DNA of 56,070 nt, from contig CACWKX010000013.1 of NCBI GenBank assembly GCA_902761585.1, forward strand, positions 1-56,070, written 5' to 3'. The position numbers and the translations under genes were made by a program. The notes below the pieces were generated by a model. The model had not been told where the DNA came from and did not search any database. It saw only the letters and a program-made list of their open reading frames with translations. The stretch's first letter is position 1; each line of letters opens with the position of its first letter. The stretch is from an uncultured Lachnospiraceae bacterium (GTDB taxonomy: Bacteria > Bacillota > Clostridia > Lachnospirales > Lachnospiraceae). Below are positions 1 to 7,886 of the stretch, in pieces.

Positions 1-27
1 TGTGACATAATAAGTGTTGTGCAATTT

Positions 28-99
<72 letters not shown>

Positions 100-122
100 C
101 TAGGAAAAGATTTTCGATACTT

Positions 123-196
123 GGATCCTTAGCTCAGTTGGTTAGAGCAGTCGGCTCATAACCGATCGGTCCTGGGTTCGAGTCCCCGAGGATCCA
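123..196 (+). tRNA. tRNA with CAT anticodon (Met or Ile2)
   Basis: Cloverleaf with acceptor stem 123-129/189-195 and anticodon loop CTCATAA. The anticodon CAT can be elongator Met, or the Ile isoacceptor whose C34 is changed to lysidine to read AUA. It lacks the C1-A72 mismatch of initiator tRNA. From memory, the body resembles the Firmicute Ile2 gene at least as much as elongator Met, so I leave the amino acid open. CCA is not encoded. Confidence 0.9.
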
Positions 197-203
197 TCTT
201 TGT

Positions 204-277
204 GGCCCAGTGGCTCAGTTGGTTAGAGCGCCGCCCTGTCACGGCGGAGGTCACCGGTTCGAACCCGGTCTGGGTCG
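204..277 (+). tRNA. tRNA-Asp (GTC)
   Basis: Acceptor stem 204-210/270-276 with one G-U pair, anticodon stem CCGCC/GGCGG and loop CTGTCAC, giving GTC. The T-loop is canonical and CCA is not encoded. It lies 7 bases after the CAT tRNA and is followed almost at once by a terminator-like hairpin. Confidence 0.95.
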
Positions 278-281
278 TATG

Positions 282-310
282 GGACAGGCGATTGCCTGTC
301 CTGTTTTTTT
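282..310 (+). terminator. Terminator-like hairpin between tRNA-Asp and tRNA-Leu
   Basis: Stem GGACAGGC (282-289) with GCCTGTCC (294-301), a 4-base loop, then seven T residues at 304-310. It has every mark of an intrinsic terminator, yet tRNA-Leu begins only two bases after the T-run, leaving no space for another promoter. Confidence 0.85.
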
Positions 311-312
311 AA

Positions 313-398
313 GCCGCAGTGGCGGAACTGGCAGACGCCTGGGACTTAAAATCCCATGAGTGGTGACACTCGTACCGGTTCGATCCCGGTCTGCGGCA
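313..398 (+). tRNA. tRNA-Leu (TAA)
   Basis: A class II tRNA with a long variable arm. Acceptor stem 313-319/391-397, anticodon loop CTTAAAA giving TAA, which reads UUA. It must be transcribed by read-through of the preceding hairpin, unless the hairpin mainly guides processing. CCA is not encoded. Confidence 0.95.
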
Positions 399-409
399 TC
401 TGACAAACA

Positions 410-450
410 CCTCAGGAGTACCGTATTTACGGCATTCCTGAGGCTTTTTT
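410..450 (+). terminator. Intrinsic terminator of the first tRNA cluster
   Basis: Stem CCTCAGGA/TCCTGAGG, extended by further pairing around the TTTA loop, followed by six T residues at 445-450. It closes the four-tRNA transcript. Confidence 0.9.
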
Positions 451-490
451 CGTTTTAAAACTTGCACGGCTAGCAAAAAGTTAGCAAAAC

Positions 491-625
491 TCAGCTGTTT
501 TGCAGGATCTGCACGGCGTCCAGCAGCTGGCGGCCATACTCTTCCAAACGCTTGATGACATGATAATAGGCAGCTTCATTATGGGATGGGAACAAAGATC
601 GGTGTAGTGACTGCCACAGCTTCAT
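491..625 (-). CDS. Small unrecognised ORF, possible gene remnant
   Basis: The minus strand encodes 44 residues from an ATG at 625, and the same frame stays open upstream to about 712. The peptide begins MKLWQSLHRSLF and ends in an amphipathic helix-like stretch with KRLEEYGRQLLD. I do not recognise the family and see no clear ribosome-binding site. The frame overlaps the malic-enzyme promoter on the other strand. Two copies of TAGCAAAA, 11 bases apart (471-478, 482-489), lie just past its stop. It may be the 3' remnant of a gene once carried next to tRNA-Leu, a common integration site, or a chance frame. Confidence 0.3.
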   Translation of the reverse strand: MKLWQSLHRSLFPSHNEAAYYHVIKRLEEYGRQLLDAVQILQNS

Positions 626-650
626 CGTGATTGACAGGAAATTATCATAC

Positions 651-679
651 TGGACAATTAATTGCGCTCGATTTATAAT
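651..679 (+). promoter_or_regulatory. Predicted sigma-A promoter of the malic enzyme gene
   Basis: TGGACA at 651-656, a 17-base spacer, then a perfect TATAAT at 674-679. The expected start is near 686, giving a leader of about 54 bases with GGAGG just before the ATG at 740. Confidence 0.65.
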
Positions 680-739
680 GGCGTTGCTTGAATAAAACTT
701 AGTATAGAGACATCAAAAAAATGTTCATGGAGGTAACAT

Positions 740-1912
740 ATGGATTATGCTGCTGAATCACTTAGACTTCACAGAGAGTGGAGGGGAAAGATAGAGGTTA
801 CGCCAAGGGCAAAAGTTGACTCGAGTGAGGCTCTTTCACTTGCATATACACCTGGCGTTGCAGCTCCGTGCCTTGAAATTCAAAAACATCCAGAGGAAAG
901 CTTCAACCTGACCAGAAGATGGAATACAGTCGCGGTTGTAACTGATGGAACAGCGGTCCTGGGTCTTGGAGATATTGGACCTGAAGCGGGAATGCCAGTC
1001 ATGGAGGGGAAGTGTGTCCTTTTCAAGGCTTTCGGGGACGTTGATGCCATTCCGCTTTGTGTCAGGAGCAAAGATCCAGATGATATTGTTAAGACAGTCA
1101 GCCTTCTGGCTGGCTCATTTGGCGGTATTAATCTGGAAGATATCAGTGCTCCCAGATGCTTTGAGATTGAACAGCGCCTTCAGGAAGTCTGCGATATTCC
1201 CGTTTTCCACGATGATCAGCATGGGACAGCTGTTATTACCCTCGCTGGTATGATGAATGCGCTGAAGCTTGTCGGAAAGAAAATAGAGGATGTTCGAATT
1301 GTTACAAGCGGAGCAGGCGCTGCGGGGATTGCAATTATCCGTCTGCTGATTGAAATGGGACTGAAAAATGTGATCATGACCGACCGGAAGGGAGCAATCT
1401 ATGAGGGACGGGAAGGACTGAACCCAATCAAGAGGGAGATGGCAAAAATTACCAACAGGGAGCGTATAGCGGGTTCCCTTGCGGATGTGATCAAGGGGGC
1501 AGATGTATTTATCGGTGTCTCTGCACCGGGTACACTTACAAAAGAAATGGTAGAAAGTATGGCAAAGGATCCAATCATCTTTGCATGTGCGAATCCTGTT
1601 CCGGAGATCATGCCCGATGAGGCGAAAGCGGGAGGAGCCGCTGTTGTTTCAACTGGAAGATCGGATTTTCCAAATCAGGTAAACAACGTTCTCGCGTTTC
1701 CGGGGATATTCCGTGGAGCGCTTGATGTAAGAGCCACACGTATTAATGAAGAGATGAAGATAGCAGCTGCAAAGGCTATCGCTGGCTGCGTTTCTGATGA
1801 TGAACTGAATGCCGATTATATTCTTCCACATGCATTTGATCCGCGTGTAAAGGATGCAGTTGCGAGTGCGGTCGCACAGGCTGCCAGAGAGTCCGGTGTG
1901 GCAAGGGTTTAA
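740..1912 (+). CDS. Malic enzyme (malate dehydrogenase, oxaloacetate-decarboxylating)
   Basis: A 390-residue cytoplasmic enzyme of the short bacterial malic enzyme family, which converts malate to pyruvate and CO2 with reduction of NAD(P). Seen: the N-terminal malic domain with YTPGVAAPCLEI and the GTAVLGLGDIG stretch, metal-site residues in FHDDQHGTA (about 155-163), a Rossmann segment SGAGAAGIA (about 190) and the late signature ANPVPEI. The length matches YtsJ/MaeA-type enzymes of about 400 residues. GGAGG at 729-733 supports the start. It is a single-gene unit between two tRNA clusters. Cofactor preference cannot be settled by reading. Confidence 0.93.
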   Translation: MDYAAESLRLHREWRGKIEVTPRAKVDSSEALSLAYTPGVAAPCLEIQKHPEESFNLTRRWNTVAVVTDGTAVLGLGDIGPEAGMPVMEGKCVLFKAFGDVDAIPLCVRSKDPDDIVKTVSLLAGSFGGINLEDISAPRCFEIEQRLQEVCDIPVFHDDQHGTAVITLAGMMNALKLVGKKIEDVRIVTSGAGAAGIAIIRLLIEMGLKNVIMTDRKGAIYEGREGLNPIKREMAKITNRERIAGSLADVIKGADVFIGVSAPGTLTKEMVESMAKDPIIFACANPVPEIMPDEAKAGGAAVVSTGRSDFPNQVNNVLAFPGIFRGALDVRATRINEEMKIAAAKAIAGCVSDDELNADYILPHAFDPRVKDAVASAVAQAARESGVARV

Positions 1913-2106
1913 GTAAAAAGACAGGGGAGAGGGAACGGCAGATGCCTTCAGCGCGACAGATGCTGTCCCCCCTACCAAGAGCAATATTTTCTGCAAATTA
2001 TATCATTTGCGCAGAAAAAGACCGGCAAAAGAACACAGTAAAACCACAGCGAAACAGCAAAAAAGATCCCAAAAAGATCAAAAGATTAAAAAATGAAAAA
2101 AAAGGG
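1913..2106 (+). other. Intergenic region: hairpins and A-tracts before a tRNA promoter
   Basis: No gene is seen. After the malic enzyme stop an imperfect G-rich stem (about 1924-1970) could form, but without a T-run. A second inverted repeat, TTTTCTGC with GCAGAAAA (1987-2019), follows. From 2059 to 2103 there are five A-runs of four to eight bases starting at 2059, 2071, 2080, 2088 and 2096. They lie directly upstream of the tRNA-Glu promoter, and could act as an UP element or bend the DNA. Confidence 0.5.
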
Positions 2107-2135
2107 TTGCATTCCACGCGTCATCATGCTATAGT
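2107..2135 (+). promoter_or_regulatory. Predicted promoter of the Glu-Val tRNA pair
   Basis: TTGCAT at 2107-2112, a 17-base spacer and TATAGT at 2130-2135. The expected start near 2142 leaves a 13-base leader before tRNA-Glu. The A-tract region just upstream fits a strong stable-RNA promoter. Confidence 0.7.
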
Positions 2136-2154
2136 ATGCAAGTCGACACGACAT

Positions 2155-2226
2155 GGTTCCTTGGTCAAGCGGCTAAGACGTCGCCCTCTCACGGCGAAAA
2201 CAGGAGTTCGATTCTCCTAGGAACTA
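2155..2226 (+). tRNA. tRNA-Glu (CTC)
   Basis: Acceptor stem 2155-2161/2219-2225 with a G1-U72 wobble, anticodon stem TCGCC/GGCGA and loop CTCTCAC giving CTC, which reads GAG. The T-loop TTCGATT is canonical. CCA is not encoded. Confidence 0.93.
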
Positions 2227-2229
2227 TTA

Positions 2230-2258
2230 CCCGTCATCAGGTATGATGGCGGGTTTTT
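2230..2258 (+). terminator. Terminator-like hairpin between tRNA-Glu and tRNA-Val
   Basis: A stem of CCCGTCATCA with TGATGGCGGG around a 4-base loop, then five T residues at 2254-2258. tRNA-Val starts 18 bases later with no promoter between, repeating the arrangement at 282-313. Confidence 0.85.
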
Positions 2259-2276
2259 CAAATCTGTCTTTTTTAT

Positions 2277-2350
2277 GGAACCGTAGCTCAGCTGGGATGA
2301 GCGTTCGCCTCACACGCGAAAGGTCAGGAGTCCGAGCCTCCTCGGTTCCA
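2277..2350 (+). tRNA. tRNA-Val (CAC) with an unusual T-loop
   Basis: A complete 74-base cloverleaf: acceptor stem 2277-2283/2343-2349, anticodon stem TTCGC/GCGAA, loop CTCACAC giving CAC, which reads GUG. The T-loop reads TCCGAGC where TTCGANY is expected, so the nearly invariant U55 (normally pseudouridine) is C. All stems are intact, so it is probably functional, but the change is worth checking. CCA is not encoded. Confidence 0.88.
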
Positions 2351-2356
2351 CTGTCG

Positions 2357-2386
2357 AAAGCCCGTATTCACGGGCTTTTTATTTTA
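2357..2386 (+). terminator. Intrinsic terminator after tRNA-Val
   Basis: AAAGCCCGT pairs with ACGGGCTTT around a 4-base loop, and the T-rich tract runs to about 2385. Confidence 0.88.
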
Positions 2387-2387
2387 C

Positions 2388-2416
2388 TGTTATCCCCTCT
2401 TGATTTGTGGTAAGAT
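2388..2416 (+). promoter_or_regulatory. Possible galK promoter with extended -10
   Basis: TGG directly followed by TAAGAT (2408-2416) resembles an extended -10. The hexamer 17 bases upstream (TGTTAT) is a poor -35. It is the only reasonable candidate between the tRNA terminator and galK. Confidence 0.35.
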
Positions 2417-2445
2417 AATTGAAAATTTGATATGTGGAGGGCTGT

Positions 2446-3726
2446 ATGAATCTGAGTGACTGGAAGAAAAGGCTTCTGACAGAGGACTTTCAGAAGAAAC
2501 TGAATGTGCTCTATCCTGGTAAAGCAAAGGAAAACCTGCCAAGATATGAACATCTTCTTGATCTGTTCTCCGCGACATATCCGGAAGATATAAAAGAAGA
2601 TATCCACTTGTTTTCGGCGCCAGGAAGAACAGAGATTGGCGGAAATCACACAGACCATGAGCACGGCCGGGTTTTGGCTGCATCGGTGGACCTGGACATG
2701 ATTGGCGCGGCTGTCCCGACAGATGATGGGAAGGTTTCGATTTTATCTGAGGGGTATCCTGCCTGCACAATCGACCTGACAGACATGTCTGTCCGAAAAG
2801 AAGAGGTGAACACGACGGCTGCATTGATCCGGGGAGTCGTGAGACGTTTTATGGATCTTTCCTGCCCCATCTCAGGCTTTCGGGCAGTCGTAACGAGCGC
2901 AGTTCTGCCTGGCTCCGGGATCAGTTCATCGGCTGCGTTTGAGGTCCTGATCGGCAATATGGTCAACGGCCTGTTCTACGGTGGAAAAGCAGACCCAGTG
3001 GAGATTGCGCAGATCAGCCAGTATGCAGAGAATGTTTACTTTGGCAAACCGTCCGGGTTGATGGATCAGACAGCTTCCTCCGTCGGGAATATTCTGACCA
3101 TTGATTTTGCTGACCCGTCCAATCCAATCGTCGAGAAACTCGATGTTGATTTTGACTCCATGGGATATCGCCTTGTGATCATTAACTGCTGGGCAAGTCA
3201 CGCGGATTTGACCGATGAGTACACGGCGATTCCAGTCGAGGAGCAGGAAGTAGCAGGCTTTTTCAACAAAAAGGTTCTGAATGAGGTCCCGAAGGAAGCC
3301 TTCATGGAACGGATACCGGAGCTGAGAAAAGCATTCGGAGACAGAGCAGTCCTTCGCTCCCTTCATTTTTATGCAGACACAGAGCGGGTGCCCAGACAGG
3401 TAGAAGCCTTGAAAAAGGGTGACGTGAATACATTCCTGAGGCTGGTCAATGAATCAGGCAGATCCAGCTGGATGTATCTTCAGAATATTGTTCCATGCGG
3501 AGCCAATAAGCATCAGGAGATGGCCATTGCGCTGGCACTTTGTGATGAGCTTCTTGCCGGCAGAGGAGCGTTCAGAGTGCATGGCGGCGGCTTTGCAGGA
3601 ACCTGCCAGGCGTTTGTGCCGGATGATATGATCGATTCCTTTACAGAGCGTATGAACCGCCTTCTTGGAGAGGGCAGCTGCCATGTCCTCAGTATCCGTC
3701 CGACAGGCGGCTGTGAGCTGCTCTGA
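2446..3726 (+). CDS. galK: Galactokinase
   Basis: A 426-residue GHMP kinase that phosphorylates galactose at C1, the entry step of the Leloir pathway. Seen: the N-terminal galactokinase signature in the variant form GRTEIGGNHTDHEHG (family norm GRxNLIGEHTDYxxG), the ATP-binding PGSGISSSAAFE stretch, and the C-terminal glycine motif RVHGGGFAGT. A GTG at 2434 is in frame but is part of the GTGGAGGG ribosome-binding site, so I start at the ATG at 2446. galE follows 91 bases downstream. No galT is visible in the window. Confidence 0.93.
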   Translation: MNLSDWKKRLLTEDFQKKLNVLYPGKAKENLPRYEHLLDLFSATYPEDIKEDIHLFSAPGRTEIGGNHTDHEHGRVLAASVDLDMIGAAVPTDDGKVSILSEGYPACTIDLTDMSVRKEEVNTTAALIRGVVRRFMDLSCPISGFRAVVTSAVLPGSGISSSAAFEVLIGNMVNGLFYGGKADPVEIAQISQYAENVYFGKPSGLMDQTASSVGNILTIDFADPSNPIVEKLDVDFDSMGYRLVIINCWASHADLTDEYTAIPVEEQEVAGFFNKKVLNEVPKEAFMERIPELRKAFGDRAVLRSLHFYADTERVPRQVEALKKGDVNTFLRLVNESGRSSWMYLQNIVPCGANKHQEMAIALALCDELLAGRGAFRVHGGGFAGTCQAFVPDDMIDSFTERMNRLLGEGSCHVLSIRPTGGCELL

Positions 3727-3817
3727 TTCGAAGGGGCTCAGACAGCAGTAACAAGTTCCGGACAGTCGGCTGAAGCCGGAAGTAATTTGTAGTTTCTAAT
3801 GATCGGGAGGAGAGACC

Positions 3818-4834
3818 ATGAGAATTCTTGTTACAGGAGGAGCTGGTTTTATCGGAAGTCATACCTGCGTTGAGCTGCTGAATGCCGGGTATGAGGTCAC
3901 GGTTGTCGACAACCTTTACAATGCCAGTGAAAAGGCAATCGATCGTGTCAGAGAGATTACTGGCAGAGATCTGTCATTTGTGAAGGGGGATATTCTGGAC
4001 AAGCCTTGCCTGGATCAGATCTTTGAGAATCAGAAGATCGATGCGGTGATTCATTTTGCAGGGCTGAAGGCGGTCGGAGAATCTGTGCACAAACCGGTGG
4101 AGTATTATTCCAACAACATCACCGGGACACTGAATCTTGTCGGGAGCATGAGGAGTCATGGCTGCAAAAATATCATCTTTTCTTCCAGTGCGACCGTATA
4201 TGGGGACCCTGCTTTTGTCCCGATCACAGAGGAATGCCCGAAAGGAACCTGTACGAATCCATATGGGTGGACAAAGTGGATGCTTGAGCAGATTCTGATC
4301 GACGTGCAGAAGGCAGATCCGGAGTGGAATGTCATTCTGCTGCGCTACTTTAACCCGATTGGAGCACATCCATCAGGACTGATTGGAGAGGATCCGAAGG
4401 GGATTCCGAACAACCTGGTGCCTTATATTGCACAGGTAGCCATCGGCAAGCTTCATGAGCTGTCGGTTTTCGGCGATGATTACGATACACCAGACGGGAC
4501 AGGTGTGAGAGATTATATCCACGTGTGTGATCTGGCAAGAGGGCATGTGAACGCGATCAGAAAATTCGCGGATAATGAAGGAGTCTCCATCTATAACCTG
4601 GGAACCGGTCATGGCTATTCTGTGCTTCAGGTGGTCAGGGCATTCAGCAAAGCGTGCGGGAAAGAGATCCCATATGTCATCAAACCGAGACGTGCTGGTG
4701 ATATTGCGACCTGCTATTGTGATCCTTCAAAGGCCGCAAGAGAGCTGGGATGGAAGGCAGAGTATGGAATCGAGGAGATGTGTCGTGATTCCTGGAACTG
4801 GCAGCAGAAGAACCCGAACGGTTTTGCAGACTGA
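3818..4834 (+). CDS. galE: UDP-glucose 4-epimerase
   Basis: A 338-residue extended short-chain dehydrogenase that interconverts UDP-galactose and UDP-glucose with tightly bound NAD. Seen: N-terminal TGGAGFIGSH dinucleotide motif, SSSATVYG with the catalytic serine near 125, and YGWTK with Tyr149 and Lys153, plus the C-terminal substrate segment RRAGDIA. Length is typical. GGGAGGAG precedes the ATG. Together with galK it gives galactose use and UDP-galactose for surface polysaccharides. It ends 9 bases before prmA. Confidence 0.97.
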   Translation: MRILVTGGAGFIGSHTCVELLNAGYEVTVVDNLYNASEKAIDRVREITGRDLSFVKGDILDKPCLDQIFENQKIDAVIHFAGLKAVGESVHKPVEYYSNNITGTLNLVGSMRSHGCKNIIFSSSATVYGDPAFVPITEECPKGTCTNPYGWTKWMLEQILIDVQKADPEWNVILLRYFNPIGAHPSGLIGEDPKGIPNNLVPYIAQVAIGKLHELSVFGDDYDTPDGTGVRDYIHVCDLARGHVNAIRKFADNEGVSIYNLGTGHGYSVLQVVRAFSKACGKEIPYVIKPRRAGDIATCYCDPSKAARELGWKAEYGIEEMCRDSWNWQQKNPNGFAD

Positions 4835-4843
4835 GGCAGATTT

Positions 4844-5797
4844 ATGAAATGGAAGAAATTCAGGCTGAAGACGCTGGCATCGGCTGAGGACATTGTCGCG
4901 GAGGCGCTTTCAGAAGCAGGCATAGAGGGCGTGGAGATAGAAGACCATGTCCCCCTCTCCGAGAATGAGTTGAAGCAGATGTTTGTTGACATCCCACTTT
5001 CTGCCGGGCAGGACGACGGGACAGCCTACCTTGATTTCTACCTTGATGAGGACGAGGATGCCCCTGGCATCCTCGCTTCTGTCAGAGAACGGTTGGATAA
5101 TCTTCGTCAATACACTCAGATCGGAGCCTGCACGATAGAAGAAGGGGAGACGGAGGATGTTGACTGGATCAACAACTGGAAGAAATATTTTCATAAATTC
5201 AAGGTGGACGATATCCTGATTGTTCCATCCTGGGAGAAGGTGGAAGATCGCGACGGCGCGGGGATGGTGCTTCATATCGATCCGGGAACTGCGTTTGGAA
5301 CAGGCATGCATGAGACGACACAACTGTGTATGAGGCAGCTGAAGAAGGTTGTGACGCCGCAGACACAGCTGCTGGATGTTGGGACGGGGAGCGGCATCCT
5401 GTCAATAGTCGCATTGAAGCTGGGTGCCGGGCATGCAGTTGGAACCGACCTTGATCCCTGTGCCGTGGATGCAGTAAAGGATAATCTTTCTGCCAATGGC
5501 GTTCCGGAAAGCAGCATGGACATGGTGCTGGGCAATCTGATTGATGATCCAAAAACCCAGGCTTTGGTTGGATATGAGAAATATGATGTTGTGACCGCCA
5601 ACATCCTTGCTGATGTGCTGGTTGCGCTTGCACCCCACATCGTTCCGGCGATGAAGCATGGGGGCATCCTTATTATGTCAGGCATCCTTGACGAGAGGGA
5701 GAAGGATGTGGAGCAGGCAGCCAGAAAGACGGGACTTCAGATCGTGGAAGTGACACATCAGAACGAGTGGGTTTGTGTGACCGCAAAGAAAGACTGA
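4844..5797 (+). CDS. prmA: Ribosomal protein L11 methyltransferase
   Basis: A 317-residue class I SAM methyltransferase that trimethylates ribosomal protein L11. Seen: an N-terminal substrate-recognition domain, the linker DPGTAFGTGMHETT, the SAM motif LLDVGTGSGILSI (about 180) and NILADVL in the NPPY-like position. Length is usual. GAGGCAGATTT precedes the ATG. The gene is followed after 6 bases by rsmE, the order common in Firmicutes. Confidence 0.95.
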   Translation: MKWKKFRLKTLASAEDIVAEALSEAGIEGVEIEDHVPLSENELKQMFVDIPLSAGQDDGTAYLDFYLDEDEDAPGILASVRERLDNLRQYTQIGACTIEEGETEDVDWINNWKKYFHKFKVDDILIVPSWEKVEDRDGAGMVLHIDPGTAFGTGMHETTQLCMRQLKKVVTPQTQLLDVGTGSGILSIVALKLGAGHAVGTDLDPCAVDAVKDNLSANGVPESSMDMVLGNLIDDPKTQALVGYEKYDVVTANILADVLVALAPHIVPAMKHGGILIMSGILDEREKDVEQAARKTGLQIVEVTHQNEWVCVTAKKD

Positions 5798-5803
5798 GGA
5801 TAT

Positions 5804-6556
5804 ATGTACCGTTTTTTTATCAGCCGGGAATCAATTGATGAGTCGGCAGGGACCATTCGGATACTGGGTGATGATGTGGGGCATATTCACTCTGTTCTGC
5901 GGATGAAGCCCGGGGAAGAGGTCCTTCTTTGTACAGGGATGGAAGGTGACCAGACAGATTATCTCTGCAGAATTGAAGGGTATTCTGACGGGGCCGTCCT
6001 CACAAAAATTGTCTCGAAGAATCAATCTCAGCAGGAACTTCCGTCAAGACTCTATTTGTTTCAGGGGCTCCCCAAGGCGGACAAGCTGGAGAGTATCATC
6101 CAAAAGAGCGTGGAGCTGGGGGCATACAGAATTGTGCCGACTCTGATGACACGCTGTATTGTGAAGCCTGATACGAAAAAAAACGCAAAAAAGACAGTCA
6201 GATGGAACGCGATTGCACTTGCCGCGGCAAAACAATCAAAAAGAGGGATCGTTCCGAAGGTGACGGAACCCGTTCCCTTTTTGGAAGCGCTGGAACTTGC
6301 CCGATCGCTGGATCATATCATTGTTCCGTATGAGGACTCAGCGGGCATAGAGCGTACCAGAGCGGTTCTTTCATCTGTGAAACCAGGAGAGAGCTGCGGG
6401 ATCTTCATCGGGCCGGAGGGCGGCTTTGATGAAAAGGAAGTCAGCATGCTGCAGAATATCGGCGGCGCTATTGTGACGCTCGGACACAGGATCCTTCGCA
6501 CAGAGACAGCAGGACCTGCTGTCCTGACCGCCCTTATGCTGCACCTTGAAGAATGA
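5804..6556 (+). CDS. rsmE: 16S rRNA (uracil-1498-N3)-methyltransferase
   Basis: A 250-residue SPOUT-class methyltransferase that modifies U1498 of 16S rRNA. Seen: an N-terminal PUA-like RNA-binding part and the C-terminal knot motifs IGPEGGFDEKE and LGHRILRTETA, which carry the SAM site. GAGG lies 6 bases before the ATG, in the tail of prmA. The 96 bases after the gene contain no further gene. Confidence 0.95.
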   Translation: MYRFFISRESIDESAGTIRILGDDVGHIHSVLRMKPGEEVLLCTGMEGDQTDYLCRIEGYSDGAVLTKIVSKNQSQQELPSRLYLFQGLPKADKLESIIQKSVELGAYRIVPTLMTRCIVKPDTKKNAKKTVRWNAIALAAAKQSKRGIVPKVTEPVPFLEALELARSLDHIIVPYEDSAGIERTRAVLSSVKPGESCGIFIGPEGGFDEKEVSMLQNIGGAIVTLGHRILRTETAGPAVLTALMLHLEE

Positions 6557-6652
6557 AAGAAACGCCGGCAGAGGAGTGTCTGTCTGACCTGTTGCGGTTT
6601 CAGGCTTTCTGCACGATATGGCGATGTGAAATGATGCATTGAGAAGGAATTT

Positions 6653-7804
6653 ATGGAAGCATATCTGGATAATTCAGCAACAACAAGGGTATCGGAGGCG
6701 GTAAAGGACATTGTTGTACAGACGATGATGGTCGATTACGGGAACCCCTCCTCCAGGCATCAGAAGGGTGTCGATGCGGAAAGGTATGTCCGGCAGGCGC
6801 GGGAGCGGATTGCCGCAACGCTGAAGGTGAAGGATCGGGAGATCTATTTTACTTCGGGCGGGACTGAATCCAACAACTGGGCTCTGATCGGCGGGGCTTT
6901 AGCGAACAGGCGGGCCGGGAAACATATCATTACAACTGCTGTGGAGCATGCGGCCGTCCTGCAGCCTCTTTCATTTCTGAATGATATGGGCTTCCGGATT
7001 ACCTATCTTCCTGTCGATGAGCATGGACACATCAGCCTGGATGATCTGAAGGCGCAGCTGGATCAGGATACGATTCTGGTTTCCACAATGTATGTAAACA
7101 ATGAAATCGGGGCGGTGGAGCCGATTTCTGAGATAGGAGAGCTCGTAAAGGATTATAATGAGCAGATTCTGTTTCATGTAGATGCCATCCAGGCATATGG
7201 AAAGTACAGGATTTTCCCGGAAAAACTGCACATTGATATGCTGTCTGTCAGTGGGCATAAGATTCACGGTCCGAAGGGCAGCGGTTTTTTATACATTCAC
7301 GAGAAGGCGAAGGTCAGACCGCTCATATATGGCGGCGGGCAGCAGCGGGGGATGCGGTCCGGGACGGAAAATGTTCCTGGCATCGCCGGTCTTGGCATTG
7401 CAGCGATGGAGGCATACACGGATTTTGAACGGAAAGTCGATTCGATGAGAGCTTGTAAAAAACGCCTCATGGAGGGACTTTCCGGGATTGAGGGCGCACA
7501 TATTCTTTCACTGCAGGAGGAGGCACCTCAGATTGTCAGCTGTTCCTTTGAAGGGGTTCGCTCGGAGGTCTTTCTTCACGCGCTGGAGGAGAAAGGAGTC
7601 TATGTTTCGTCAGGATCAGCCTGCTCATCGAACAAAAAGACCCCTGTCAGCACCGTTCTTCAGGAGATCCATCTCAGTCCGCAGAGGCAGGACTCGACGT
7701 TGCGATTCAGCTTCTGTGATACCACATCGCTTGAGGAGATTGACTATGCGCTTTCCTGTATCAGGGAGCTGTATCCTGTGCTGAAACGGTATATGCGGAG
7801 ATAA
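6653..7804 (+). CDS. Cysteine desulfurase (NifS/IscS-like)
   Basis: A 383-residue PLP enzyme that takes sulfur from cysteine as a persulfide. Seen: AYLDNSATTR at the N-terminus, the PLP lysine in SGHKIHG (Lys203), GMRSGTENVPG, and the persulfide cysteine in SSGSACSS (Cys324). AAGGA precedes the ATG. It lies just before thiI, so its sulfur probably goes to ThiI for tRNA 4-thiouridine, as with NifZ-ThiI of Bacillus. A wider role in Fe-S assembly cannot be excluded. Confidence 0.93.
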   Translation: MEAYLDNSATTRVSEAVKDIVVQTMMVDYGNPSSRHQKGVDAERYVRQARERIAATLKVKDREIYFTSGGTESNNWALIGGALANRRAGKHIITTAVEHAAVLQPLSFLNDMGFRITYLPVDEHGHISLDDLKAQLDQDTILVSTMYVNNEIGAVEPISEIGELVKDYNEQILFHVDAIQAYGKYRIFPEKLHIDMLSVSGHKIHGPKGSGFLYIHEKAKVRPLIYGGGQQRGMRSGTENVPGIAGLGIAAMEAYTDFERKVDSMRACKKRLMEGLSGIEGAHILSLQEEAPQIVSCSFEGVRSEVFLHALEEKGVYVSSGSACSSNKKTPVSTVLQEIHLSPQRQDSTLRFSFCDTTSLEEIDYALSCIRELYPVLKRYMRR

Positions 7805-7886
7805 ACAGGTGATGACGGAGAGATTCGCTCCGCTGGACTTTCACCGGCTGTCACCGAGACAACAGAAAGAAAGGTTTTGTATTTTT

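Noticed and set aside
5199..5685. Several long minus-strand open frames inside prmA
   Set aside because: They are out-of-frame shadows of a well-supported gene, with unlikely amino-acid composition and no ribosome-binding sites.
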